A stretch of 18,542 nucleotides of DNA from JBKPFU01 sp046728975 (GCA_046728975.1 JBKPFU010000052.1:1-18542), one strand, 5' to 3'; shown: positions 1-8,018, counted from the stretch's first letter. Numbers and translations are program-made. The notes: generated by a model from the letters alone, not told the origin.

Positions 1-407
1 GGCGGGGCGTCTGGGTATCGCGGCAGCCCATCTTCCGGCAACTCGTCCCACGGCGCCCGCGAGTCGACATATGAATGACGCTCCGGCCGGATCTTCGGGT
101 CGCCGTCGAGCGCGCCGAGCCGCACCGAGATGCTCTCACCCTCGGGCCACCAGTTGCCGAAGAGGCTCGAGCCGCAGACCGAGCAGAAGGCTTTGACGCG
201 CCCCCCGTCGGGCCGGTAGACGCTGACCAGCGCCTCTCCCTCGAGCAGGCGGAACTGCTCGCGGGGGACGTGGCCAACGGTGAGCCCGAACGCGCCGGAA
301 TGCTTGCGGCAGCGCGAACAGTGGCAATGGATCGCGCGGGTGAAGGGGAGGGTCACTTCGAAGCGAACACCGCCGCAGAGACAGCTGCCGCCGACGACCT
401 CAGCCAT
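1..407 (-). CDS. GFA-family (CENP-V/GFA) zinc protein, 3' end cut by window edge
   Basis: The minus strand reads open from an ATG at 407 to the window edge, giving 135 residues with no stop. The Cys pattern is that of the GFA family (glutathione-dependent formaldehyde-activating enzyme-like, beta-tent fold): C9-x-C11, then C28-x-C30-x2-C33, then C75-x2-C78 in FCSVCGSSLF. These Cys residues bind zinc. The motif HCHCSRCRKHSG is typical. Family members are small cytosolic zinc proteins, some linked to formaldehyde or glutathione adduct handling, but for most the substrate is unknown and it cannot be named here. There is no good Shine-Dalgarno sequence. TAGACT lies exactly 6 nt before the ATG, so the gene is probably leaderless. 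It is divergent from the gene at 476. Few residues should be missing, because the family is usually about 130-160 residues long. Confidence 0.9.
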   Translation of the reverse strand, partial: MAEVVGGSCLCGGVRFEVTLPFTRAIHCHCSRCRKHSGAFGLTVGHVPREQFRLLEGEALVSVYRPDGGRVKAFCSVCGSSLFGNWWPEGESISVRLGALDGDPKIRPERHSYVDSRAPWDELPEDGLPRYPDAP

Positions 408-413
408 GCAGCG

Positions 414-419
414 AGTCTA
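414..419 (-). promoter_or_regulatory. -10 element TAGACT for a leaderless GFA gene
   Basis: On the minus strand TAGACT (pattern TANNNT) is followed by 6 nt and then the ATG at 407. In actinobacteria this spacing puts the transcript start on the start codon. No clear -35 is seen. The call is inferred from spacing and the absence of a ribosome binding site. Confidence 0.45.
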
Positions 420-475
420 ATTAAGCAGCCTGCCGGTCTAGACTCGCAAGAGCCGCTCGGCCCCGGAGAGGAGGA

Positions 476-820
476 ACGTCGGCCTCGCAGGGCCATCCTC
501 GAACGATCTTCCGCCGAGCGCTCGAGAGCGGCAACCTCGTCGTCGCCGAGGCAACGGCGAAGGAGCTACCGCCGCTCGGCGTCACTGACGCGCTCGACCT
601 GACGATGCTGATCTCGCGAAAGGAGCCGCGCCGGCACCCTCGCGTCGCCGCTCGCTGGCTGCTCCGCTACCTCGAGAAATGCAGCGACGCGACGATTGAG
701 GAAGCTGCGATGGTCGCGGCCTGCCTCGCCGCGCTTGCGGGCGACCGCCATCGGGACGCGGCGCTGACGCTTCGGGCCATGTCTGAGAGAGCGACTGCCC
801 GGAAACTGGGCCGAAGTTAA
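476..820 (+). CDS. Small actinobacterial hypothetical protein with ACG in place of the start codon
   Basis: The frame reads about 114 residues, beginning xSASQGHPRTIFRRALESGN and ending RATARKLGRS. It contains KEPRRHPRVAARWLLRYL, an Ala-rich helical stretch and LAALAGDRHRDAA. I recall this as a recurrent helical protein of unknown function in actinobacteria, starting a few residues before PRTIF. The purine-rich site GGAGAGGAGG at 465-474 lies just before ACG at 476, where the start is expected. There is no in-frame ATG, GTG or TTG between the stop at 422 and the ATG at 605. Starting at 605 would remove the first 43 residues, including the conserved N-terminus. Either ACG is used inefficiently, the start has mutated, or a base is wrong. 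No function is proposed. The gene runs divergently from the GFA gene. Confidence 0.6.
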   Translation, partial: TSASQGHPRTIFRRALESGNLVVAEATAKELPPLGVTDALDLTMLISRKEPRRHPRVAARWLLRYLEKCSDATIEEAAMVAACLAALAGDRHRDAALTLRAMSERATARKLGRS

Positions 821-836
821 GATCGTTTCGAATCCG

Positions 837-993
837 ATGCTTTTCTACGGCCTCGCCGACCACACCGTCGTAGAAACAAATTGAGCTCTTCCGGACCCGA
901 GAGGAGGCCGAGGAATTCCTCGACCAAGTCCTCGCGGACGAGCCGGATTGGGAAGACCAGCTCGAGATCGTCGAGGTGGAGCTAGGTGCCTAG
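837..993 (+). pseudogene. Small hypothetical gene broken by a +1 frameshift at about 879
   Basis: From the ATG at 837 the frame gives MLFYGLADHTVVETN and then a stop at 882. Skipping one A near 879 (in ACAAATT) moves into a frame that reads IELFRTREEAEEFLDQVL and ends with VEVELGA and a stop at 991-993. The joined product is about 52 residues. Short proteins with an ELFxTREEAEExL...DEPxW core are common in actinobacteria and have no known function. The shift could be a real inactivating insertion, a sequencing error, or two unrelated short frames. The start is uncertain because there is no convincing ribosome binding site. It lies 16 nt after the previous gene's stop, so the two may have been co-transcribed. 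Confidence 0.45.
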
Positions 994-1115
994 ATTGCGC
1001 CTGGACTTCACCGAGGCGGCGCAAGGCTCGAGCATTTAGTTCCAATCCAGATCCTTTAGCTGCATCTCATTTAGATCCGACGATTCAGGCGAAGCGGCGG
1101 GCTTCGGCTCTAGGG

Positions 1116-1141
1116 TCCCCCGCCGTTCCCCTGGTGGGGGA
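1116..1141. other. 9-bp stem-loop in gene-free region
   Basis: TCCCCCGCC pairs with GGTGGGGGA (one G-U pair) around an 8-nt loop. No T-run follows. Its role is unknown; it is the first of three hairpins here. Confidence 0.4.
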
Positions 1142-1165
1142 GCAGGGGAGTCAGTCAGGGGTCGC

Positions 1166-1195
1166 AGGAGAGCCGCCGCCCGAAGCGGCTCTCCT
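1166..1195. terminator. Perfect 11-bp hairpin, terminator-like
   Basis: AGGAGAGCCGC and GCGGCTCTCCT pair perfectly around an 8-nt loop, followed on the plus strand by a pyrimidine-rich stretch (CCTCCGTTTCG). It could end transcription of the small genes at 476-993. Confidence 0.5.
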
Positions 1196-1242
1196 CCTCC
1201 GTTTCGTGCGGCAACCTTACGAGCGCGGTTGCGCGACAAAGA

Positions 1243-1260
1243 AGGCCCCCGAAGGGGCCT
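1243..1260. terminator. 7-bp hairpin with CGAA loop
   Basis: AGGCCCC and GGGGCCT pair around CGAA. It is compact and stable but has no T-run, so the terminator role is inferred. Confidence 0.4.
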
Positions 1261-1272
1261 CAGATGTTCTGT

Positions 1273-1294
1273 GGACAGGATTCGGACAGGAATC
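1273..1294 (+). promoter_or_regulatory. 11-nt tandem repeat upstream of secreted gene
   Basis: GGACAGGATTC is followed directly by GGACAGGAATC (10 of 11 bases match). A direct repeat with one-helical-turn period just ahead of a possible promoter resembles a site for a dimeric winged-helix activator. The binding protein is unknown. Confidence 0.3.
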
Positions 1295-1369
1295 GCCCGG
1301 GTTGTCAGCCACGCGACATCGTGATACGTGTTGCACGGGCACTCCACGGGGGGAGAAAAGGGGAAGGGC

Positions 1370-1858
1370 ATGAAACGACTCCTGGCGTCAACTGCGGCGG
1401 CCTGCGGCGTTGCGCTGCTGCTCGCCGGCGCCGCCTCCGCGAAGCCGCCCGAACGGTTCACGGACTCGTTCACGTACTCCGGCTCTGCGTCCTGCGGCGC
1501 GTTCGACGACGTGTGGGCAGGGTCGATCGAGGTCTCCGGCATGACGACGTTCGACAAGGACGGGAACCCGGTCGCGGACATCGTGCACTTCAAGCGGGTG
1601 GAGACGAACTGGCGCTCCGACGACCCGTCCATCTCGATGACGGGGACGGGGACCTGGACGAGCCACTACGACTACGCGACAGACACCGAGACCAACACGG
1701 GCCAGATCTTCAAGCAGACCTACCCAGGTCTCGGACTTCTGTTCCACGACGTCGGCAAGATCGTCTTCTCGCCCGGCGGCGTGGTGGTCCACGGCCCGCA
1801 CGACATCTTCGAGCAGGGCGACGTCGTGTTCTGCGACGCGCTCGAGGCGATCGCCTGA
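1370..1858 (+). CDS. Secreted protein of unknown function, 162 residues
   Basis: The start is the ATG at 1370, preceded by the purine-rich GGGAGAAAAGGGGAAGGG; this removes 14 implausible residues of the longer frame. Residues 1-23 form a Sec signal peptide (KR, hydrophobic core, cleavage near AASA-K). The mature part is about 139 residues and rich in Thr, Asp, Gly and aromatics. It has two Cys residues, at SCGAFDD and VFCDAL, that could form a disulfide. The composition and alternating pattern (TGTGTWTSHYDYATDTETNTG) suggest a beta-sandwich or barrel. It resembles small exported actinobacterial proteins, but I do not recognise a family and propose no function. A 12-bp hairpin follows the stop. 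Confidence 0.75.
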   Translation: MKRLLASTAAACGVALLLAGAASAKPPERFTDSFTYSGSASCGAFDDVWAGSIEVSGMTTFDKDGNPVADIVHFKRVETNWRSDDPSISMTGTGTWTSHYDYATDTETNTGQIFKQTYPGLGLLFHDVGKIVFSPGGVVVHGPHDIFEQGDVVFCDALEAIA

Positions 1859-1872
1859 CGGAGGGTTTGGCC

Positions 1873-1907
1873 TGCGGGGGCAGCAGAAGCAGCGCGCTGC
1901 CCCCGCA
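1873..1907 (+). terminator. 12-bp hairpin after secreted gene
   Basis: TGCGGGGGCAGC pairs perfectly with GCTGCCCCCGCA around an 11-nt loop, 15 nt after the stop at 1858. No T-run follows, as is common in high-GC actinobacteria. Confidence 0.65.
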
Positions 1908-2021
1908 TTGACTCACGCTCGTGATTGATCCCCGAGCCGGACGGCTCGCCCGGGGCGAGGACTACGCCCCACCTTCCTGACATCGGATGAGACCGGTGGC
2001 CACAACGAAATAGAGAAGGCG

Positions 2022-2059
2022 GGATCAAGCGGGCGCCGCCTTCGGGGCCCGCTTGATCC
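2022..2059 (-). terminator. 13-bp hairpin between convergent genes
   Basis: GGATCAAGCGGGC pairs perfectly with GCCCGCTTGATCC around a 12-nt loop. It starts 16 nt beyond the stop of the minus-strand gene that ends at 2075 and can also act on plus-strand transcripts. A weaker 6-bp hairpin (CGAGCC/GGCTCG) lies at 1933-1948. Confidence 0.65.
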
Positions 2060-2074
2060 AGTGTTTCTCAGCCG

Positions 2075-2521
2075 CTAGGCGTCGAGCACGCCGTCGGTGG
2101 CGAGGAAGCCGTGTGTACCGCCTTGTAGGAGGACGAAGGCGCCCGTGGTCGTCGGGTCCCGTGGCTCGCTCAGGTGGAGGGTTCCGTTACCTCGATGGTT
2201 GGTCGTCAAGGTGGCATCGATCGCTCCGCAATTGCCGCTGAGCCCGTTGGGAGTCTGTACCAGACGCACCTGGTAGGTCGTGTTGGCGTCCATTCCTTTC
2301 AGCTTGATCGTTGCTGCAACGGTTCCATTCGCCGGGACGTTGATGATGGCGAAGCTGTTCGTCGGCGAGCCGCTTGTCGCGCCGACGTCGCAACTGCCAA
2401 AGGCGTTCTCAAGCATGACTTCCTTTGCCGCGCCTTTTCCACCGGCGTTCGCAACACCCACACCGGCGGTCAGGGTCACAGCGCACATCATCGCCGCGAG
2501 GAGCATGATCACTCGTTTCAT
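2075..2521 (-). CDS. Secreted protein of unknown function, 148 residues
   Basis: The start is supported by GAGGAGA just upstream of the ATG at 2521. Residues 1-26 form a Sec signal peptide with cleavage near VANA-GG. The mature domain is about 120 residues, with two Cys (SCDVG and NCGAID) likely paired. Its alternating pattern (ANGTVAATIKLKGM, TTYQVRLVQTP, GNGTLHLSEP, TGAFVLLQGG) suggests a beta-sandwich like fibronectin-III or superoxide-dismutase-like exported proteins of actinobacteria. No catalytic motif is visible and no function is proposed. It is transcribed alone and converges on the secreted gene ending at 1858. Its leader carries a 6-bp hairpin (2558-2574, CCGCAC/GTGCGG). Confidence 0.75.
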   Translation of the reverse strand: MKRVIMLLAAMMCAVTLTAGVGVANAGGKGAAKEVMLENAFGSCDVGATSGSPTNSFAIINVPANGTVAATIKLKGMDANTTYQVRLVQTPNGLSGNCGAIDATLTTNHRGNGTLHLSEPRDPTTTGAFVLLQGGTHGFLATDGVLDA

Positions 2522-2700
2522 AGGTTCTCCTCTCTAGGCTGGGCACACCGACCGCTCCCGCACATCTCGTGCGGCGACTGCCAGCGTTCAGGCGCGAGCC
2601 CAGGCGCCTCCTCGCGGGGAGTCAAGCGCGATCCCGGCGGTTTTCACCGGCGCTTCTGTCAGCCTTCACCGTGAGTCAGACGACGCCCGCGAGTGTGGAG

Positions 2701-2706
2701 TAGCCT
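2701..2706 (+). promoter_or_regulatory. -10 element TAGCCT for a leaderless DUF2007 gene
   Basis: TAGCCT (TANNNT) is followed by exactly 6 nt and then the ATG at 2713. There is no Shine-Dalgarno sequence, so transcription probably starts at the start codon. Confidence 0.45.
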
Positions 2707-2712
2707 CCAGCT

Positions 2713-2937
2713 ATGGAGCCAGACGAGGGCGTCGTCTTGACTGTGGTGTCGGGCGAGCCGGAGGCCGAGGTCGTCTGCGGACTGCTTCGGTCGGCAGGGA
2801 TCGACTGCGCCTACCGCGACACGGAGGCGATCGACTCGTCCCTGGAGGAGTTCACCGCGGCCGGTCCACGCGAGATTCTTGTCCACGCATCAGACCTGGA
2901 TGCTGCCCGCGAGCTCCTAGCCGGTTCGACGACTTGA
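2713..2937 (+). CDS. DUF2007 family protein (putative signal-transducing protein)
   Basis: The 74-residue protein reads VVLTVVSGEPEAEVVCGLLRS, then AGIDCAYRD and ILVHASDLDAARELL. This is the layout of DUF2007 (PF09413): a small ferredoxin-like alpha/beta domain with an EAxxxxxLLxxxGI helix and a final VxxxDxxxAxxLL helix. The family is cytosolic and named as a putative prokaryotic signal-transducing protein, with no defined ligand. The length is normal for a stand-alone member. It is the only cytosolic gene among secreted neighbours. It is probably leaderless, and no terminator follows directly. Confidence 0.85.
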   Translation: MEPDEGVVLTVVSGEPEAEVVCGLLRSAGIDCAYRDTEAIDSSLEEFTAAGPREILVHASDLDAARELLAGSTT

Positions 2938-2977
2938 CGGACCGGCGAGGGCGCAACCGGCGCTCTGGAGATTAGTC

Positions 2978-2990
2978 CCGCAAATTGCGG
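2978..2990. promoter_or_regulatory. Palindrome CCGCAAATTGCGG upstream of S8 protease
   Basis: CCGCAA and TTGCGG form 6-bp arms around a single A, 76-88 nt before the protease start at 3066. A possible weak -10 (CATAAG, near 3014) lies downstream. It could be an operator; no regulator can be named. Confidence 0.3.
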
Positions 2991-3065
2991 ACTTGCGTCG
3001 GCACGCGGCTCCTGCATAAGCTCCTTCCCCCAAATCGACTGGGGCAAATCAAAGGGGAGGGGAGT

Positions 3066-4634
3066 ATGAGACTCCGTTTGCTTGCGGTGTTCACCGCGCT
3101 GTTCGCGGTGATCGCAGTTTTCTCGGCGTCTTCCGCATTCGGCGCACGCGCGCCGCATGCGAAGCGCTACATGGTGGTGTTCAAGGCCGGTCACTTGCGG
3201 CAGGCCGTCAAGGCCGTCAGGGCGGCGCATGGGCGGATCGTCCGGATCAACAAGATCGGCGTCGGTACCGTCACCTCGTCGAACCCGGCGTTCGAGCGGA
3301 CGCTGCGCGCGTCCGGCGTCGTCGCAGGAGTCGCTCGCAACGCGAGCTTCTTCCAGCCGGCAGTCGCGGCTGCTGCGCCGCCGGGCACGCACACGGCGGC
3401 CGCCGAAGCGGCGGCCTGTGCGGCGCTTTACAGCGTTCCGGTCAACATCGGGCCGGATCCGCTCAGCGCGTGCTCGTGGGACCAGCGGATCATCGGCGCA
3501 TCACCCGCAGGCTCGTACGCGGTCAACCGAGGTGCTGGTGTAACGGTGGGCGATCTCGACACCGGGATCGACTTGACGCACCCCGACATCGCGCCGAACC
3601 TCGATGTGGCCGCGTCGTGCTCGTTCATCTATGCGTCCACCCCGACCTCTGACCCGGCCGAGCAGGTCACGCCGGGCAGCTGCTCCAACAAAGCGGCGGT
3701 TCAGGACCTGAACGGCCACGGCACGCATACGGCCGGAACCATGGCCGCTCCGATCAACAGCATCGGTGTGGCCGGGGTGGCCCCGAGCGCGAAGATCGTC
3801 GCGCTCAAGGCCGGCACGATCCAGGGCTTCTTCTTCACGCAGTCGGTCGTTGACGGCCTCGTCTACGCCGGCGACAAGCGGCTCGACGTCGTCAACATGA
3901 GCTTCTTCGCCGATCCGTGGCTATTCAACTGCCGCAACGACAAGGAGCAGAAGGCGATCGTGCAGGCGATCTCACGCGCCGCACGCTACGCACAGCAGCG
4001 CGGCGTCGTCCTCGTTGCCGCCGCGGGGAACGAGAACATCGACCTCAACCACCCCGTCGTGGACGAGATCAGCCCCGACTTCCCCGAGGGCGCGGCGCAG
4101 ACGCGACCGGTCAACAACAGCTGCATCGTCCTGCCGACCGAGCTGCCGGGAGTCGTGGTCGTCTCGGCGACGGGCGCGGCCAACCTGCTGGCGTGGTACT
4201 CGTCGTACGGCAAGATCGTCGACGTGGCGGCGCCGGGTGGCTCGCGCTTCCAGACGCCGACGTTCGACTCGTCGAGGGGCCGCGTGCTGTCGCCGTACTC
4301 GGCCACCGCTTCGGATCTCGACCTCGAGGCGTCGCTCGGGCGTCTCGTCCAGGATCCGACGGGCGCTTTCTGGGCATGGCTCAACGGGACGTCCATGGCC
4401 GCTCCGCATGCGGCCGGCGTCGCGGCGCTGATCCGAGCGACGCATCCGGGCATGCCCGGCGGAGCCGTGGCCGCCTTCCTGCGGAAGACGGCGACCAAGA
4501 TGCCCTGCCCGACGGAGCACGATCCAGGAGTGGAGTTCTTCGAAGTTCCGCTTCAGGTCTGCACGGGCGGCATCGGCAGCAACAGCTACTTCGGCGCAGG
4601 GCTGGTCAACGCCCTGGCCGCCGTCACGAGCTAA
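3066..4634 (+). CDS. Secreted S8 family serine protease (subtilisin-like)
   Basis: The ATG at 3066 follows GGGGAGGGG; the longer frame from 2985 adds 27 residues of non-signal sequence. The product has 522 residues. Signal peptide about 1-26 (cleavage near AFGA-R), then an I9-like propeptide about 35-100 (KRYMVVFKAGH). Next comes the S8 domain with catalytic D165 (GDLDTGID), H218 (NGHGTHTAGT), oxyanion N322 (AAAGNEN) and S443 (NGTSMAAPHAAG). Cys residues at about 185, 206, 289, 353, 481 and 499 could form disulfides in the exported enzyme. An insert between the oxyanion loop and the Ser motif (about 385-435) is longer than in proteinase K. It probably degrades protein outside the cell and matures by removing its propeptide. 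It lacks the C-terminal module of the second S8 gene. A strong terminator follows. Confidence 0.93.
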   Translation: MRLRLLAVFTALFAVIAVFSASSAFGARAPHAKRYMVVFKAGHLRQAVKAVRAAHGRIVRINKIGVGTVTSSNPAFERTLRASGVVAGVARNASFFQPAVAAAAPPGTHTAAAEAAACAALYSVPVNIGPDPLSACSWDQRIIGASPAGSYAVNRGAGVTVGDLDTGIDLTHPDIAPNLDVAASCSFIYASTPTSDPAEQVTPGSCSNKAAVQDLNGHGTHTAGTMAAPINSIGVAGVAPSAKIVALKAGTIQGFFFTQSVVDGLVYAGDKRLDVVNMSFFADPWLFNCRNDKEQKAIVQAISRAARYAQQRGVVLVAAAGNENIDLNHPVVDEISPDFPEGAAQTRPVNNSCIVLPTELPGVVVVSATGAANLLAWYSSYGKIVDVAAPGGSRFQTPTFDSSRGRVLSPYSATASDLDLEASLGRLVQDPTGAFWAWLNGTSMAAPHAAGVAALIRATHPGMPGGAVAAFLRKTATKMPCPTEHDPGVEFFEVPLQVCTGGIGSNSYFGAGLVNALAAVTS

Positions 4635-4654
4635 AGATCGTCTGTACGCGCAAC

Positions 4655-4680
4655 AGGGGGCCGGCAATTGCCGGCCCCCT
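4655..4680 (+). terminator. 11-bp terminator hairpin after S8 protease
   Basis: AGGGGGCCGGC pairs with GCCGGCCCCCT around AATT, starting 20 nt after the stop, and is followed by TTGCTTCT. It sits between convergent genes and may serve both. Confidence 0.8.
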
Positions 4681-4701
4681 TTGCTTCTACTGGGTGTGTC
4701 G

Positions 4702-5187
4702 TCAGCCGATGCACACCGCCTGAACGTTCCCGGTGGCGCTCCCGGCGGGGGAGTTCACCAGGTACAGCGTCCAACCCGAGCCGTCCTGAGTCGCGCGTGT
4801 ATCGAGCGACTGGACGTAGTTCGGACTCGTGAAGCCGCCTGAGACCGCCTTGGCGCCTTCCGGGCACTGAGCCGAGAAGTCCTTCTCTTCGCCGGGCGCA
4901 AGTGCGAACGGCGCCGTCCTGATCGAGACGAGCGAGGAGGCGGTGCTCGCCGGGCCGGGCAGCGCGGCAATGTCCTCCGAGTCCATCCCGTCCAGGTCCG
5001 TCGCGGGCCCCGGGATATTGGCGATCTGGCGGGGCGTCTTGCCACGGAGCTTGCCCGCGTTGTTCGCGAACAACGCCCGCTTCGCCACCGGCACCATTCC
5101 GGTCGCGAAGGCCGTCCCGCTGAGCGAGACGAACAGCGCGATGAGTGCGATCACCAGCGCCGGGTTCGGATGATGGAGCTTTCGCAT
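4702..5187 (-). CDS. Exported actinobacterial protein of unknown function
   Basis: The ATG at 5187 is preceded by AAAGGAG. The 161-residue protein begins with HHPNPALVIALIALFVSLSG and continues TAFA. This short cytosolic head plus hydrophobic signal or anchor is very common in exported Thermoleophilia proteins. A KRALFANNAGKLRGKTP stretch follows, also typical of that group. The C-terminal half (about 85-161) looks like a small beta domain with three Cys, at SAQCPEGAKAVSGGF and the last residues AVCIG. The CPxGxxxxxGG signature recurs in such proteins. Function is unknown. It converges on the S8 protease, and 11-nt tandem repeats lie about 110 bp upstream. Confidence 0.8.
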   Translation of the reverse strand: MRKLHHPNPALVIALIALFVSLSGTAFATGMVPVAKRALFANNAGKLRGKTPRQIANIPGPATDLDGMDSEDIAALPGPASTASSLVSIRTAPFALAPGEEKDFSAQCPEGAKAVSGGFTSPNYVQSLDTRATQDGSGWTLYLVNSPAGSATGNVQAVCIG

Positions 5188-5295
5188 GATTGTCTCCTTT
5201 CCGGGCCACGGGCGATGGGACGTGGGGGTGGACGTCTCATCGCTCGCTCCGCGGATCGTCCGCGTCGGCCCTGTTGGAAAGGAGCGTTTACGGGC

Positions 5296-5313
5296 GCGCT
5301 AACGCGGCGCTAA
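5296..5313 (-). promoter_or_regulatory. Tandem TTAGCGC repeats with 11-bp period
   Basis: The minus strand reads TTAGCGC-CGCG-TTAGCGC, then a degenerate third copy (TAAACGC) 5 nt further on. They lie about 110 bp upstream of the exported-protein start at 5187. Direct repeats of 7 bp at 11-bp period are typical of OmpR/PhoB-type regulator sites. The regulator is unknown. Confidence 0.35.
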
Positions 5314-5337
5314 TACGAGGCGATTTCGCGAGCAACC

Positions 5338-5370
5338 GAGGGGTGGGCGACACGGCGTCGCCCACCCCTC
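5338..5370 (-). terminator. 14-bp terminator hairpin after second S8 gene
   Basis: GAGGGGTGGGCGAC pairs perfectly with GTCGCCCACCCCTC around a 5-nt loop, starting 8 nt beyond the stop codon at 5379. It is the longest perfect stem noted in the window. Confidence 0.8.
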
Positions 5371-5378
5371 GAATTGGC

Positions 5379-7057
<1,679 letters not shown>

Positions 7058-7146
7058 GGTTGTTGCCTCCTGGCGAAGGACTGACGACCGCTCAAGTAAA
7101 GGCGATTTCGGCGTTCGTGTATACGCCCGCGCAGTCGCCGGCTCGG

Positions 7147-7764
7147 CTAGCTCCGCTCGGCAGCGCCCGCAGCGCGGCGGCGCCTCAGCCACCAGCGTAT
7201 GAGCTCGACTGCGCCGACGACGGCAAACGCGATCCCGAGCGCGAGCAGGAGCCCCTTCCACGCCGCCTTCTCGAAGGTGCGCCCGCCGAAGTACCCGAGC
7301 AAGGACGCGTACAGCGCCCAGCCCAGTGCAGCAGCGGCGTCGAAGAAGACAAAACGACGCCACGGATACCGCAGCGTGCCGGCGCTGAGGGTGACCGCAG
7401 TGCGTCCGCCGGGGATGAAGCGGCCGACGGCGATGAGCTCGCCGCCGCGTTCGGAGAGTTGGCGCTCGGCCCAGTCGATCCGCGCCCTAGCCTTCTCGCT
7501 GCTGAAGAAGCGCTCCGTGACGCGGCTGCCGAACCGACGGCCGATCAGATACGAAGTGTTGTCGCCGAGGAAGGCGCCGACCGCCGCGGCGGGGATGACC
7601 ATCGGCAGGCTCAAGCCCCCGTCGGCGGCGACGACCCCCGCGGTGATCACGACGGTTTCGCTCGGCACGATGGGCACGAGCGCGTCCAGAAACGCGACCA
7701 AGAAGATGATCGCGTACGCCCATCCGGACGCATCGGAGACGAGCTGAGTGAACTGGTCGAACAT
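7147..7764 (-). CDS. DedA family membrane protein
   Basis: The 205-residue protein has DedA (SNARE-associated, PF09335) hallmarks. These are an early hydrophobic segment (about 17-34), VPIVPSETVVITAG with E36, the GxFLGDNTSYLIGRRFG segment (about 63-79), and GRFIPGGRTAVTLSAG (about 114-129) with the two conserved Arg. C-terminal membrane segments lie at about 140-160 and 170-190, with an Arg-rich tail. DedA proteins are inner-membrane transporters; recent work on some members shows undecaprenyl-phosphate or phospholipid flipping and roles in membrane-potential homeostasis. The length is usual. Start ATG 7764 has only a weak AGGG upstream. It may be co-transcribed with the small frame at 7815-7925. 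The second S8 gene starts 89 nt downstream on the same strand with its own ribosome site. Confidence 0.93.
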   Translation of the reverse strand: MFDQFTQLVSDASGWAYAIIFLVAFLDALVPIVPSETVVITAGVVAADGGLSLPMVIPAAAVGAFLGDNTSYLIGRRFGSRVTERFFSSEKARARIDWAERQLSERGGELIAVGRFIPGGRTAVTLSAGTLRYPWRRFVFFDAAAALGWALYASLLGYFGGRTFEKAAWKGLLLALGIAFAVVGAVELIRWWLRRRRAAGAAERS

Positions 7765-7814
7765 GCCCTAGCCGTTGCTCTGTGGCACGGCGTGGGCGCG
7801 GACCTCGCGATCGA

Positions 7815-7925
7815 TCAGGAGATGTGGAGCCTCTGCTTCAGCCGTCCGATCCGCTCGCTGAGCTCCTCGGTCACCTTGCTGGGCTCTGGAAAACGGACGA
7901 CCACTACGTTGTCGACGTCGGCCAT
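7815..7925 (-). CDS. 36-residue frame, possible N-terminal remnant of a DUF1269-like protein
   Basis: The ATG at 7925 follows GGAGGAG closely and is read as 36 residues: MADVDNVVVVRFPEPSK, then VTEELSERIGRLKQRLHIS and TGA. The opening resembles the start of actinobacterial DUF1269-type (general-stress) proteins, which read (D/N)NVVVVxFxEPSK before AYxALSxLK. Here the sequence departs right after PSK and ends with an amphipathic helix. It is either a genuine small protein or a truncated relic. It lies 50 nt upstream of DedA on the same strand and is divergent from the SRPBCC gene. The function is unknown. Confidence 0.4.
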   Translation of the reverse strand: MADVDNVVVVRFPEPSKVTEELSERIGRLKQRLHIS

Positions 7926-8018
7926 GGCTCCTCCGTTCGATCGAAGACGGGGGCGATGATAAGCGTGCGCGTTGCGTCAGCGCCGCCGGCCTCGAGTTCC
8001 TCCTCCTTGCCGCCAGGT

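Larger units (their letters stand above)
994..1369. other. Gene-free stretch with three strong hairpins and tandem repeats
   Basis: I see no convincing coding frame in these 376 bases. They hold three GC-rich stem-loops (1116-1141, 1166-1195 and 1243-1260), an 11-nt tandem repeat (1273-1294) and a possible promoter TTGTCA-N17-TACGTG (1302-1330) ahead of the secreted gene at 1370. The last has a poor -10. A structured RNA is possible but no known family was recognised. Confidence 0.5.

Noticed and set aside
75..602. Plus-strand frame of 175 codons at the left edge
   Set aside because: It covers the GFA gene antisense and the small gene at 476 in the wrong frame. The Cys pattern on the minus strand clearly identifies the real gene.
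7060..7959. Plus-strand frame of about 300 codons across the DedA gene
   Set aside because: It is antisense to DedA, which has clear family motifs. Only its first 25 codons were kept, as a low-interest fossil candidate.
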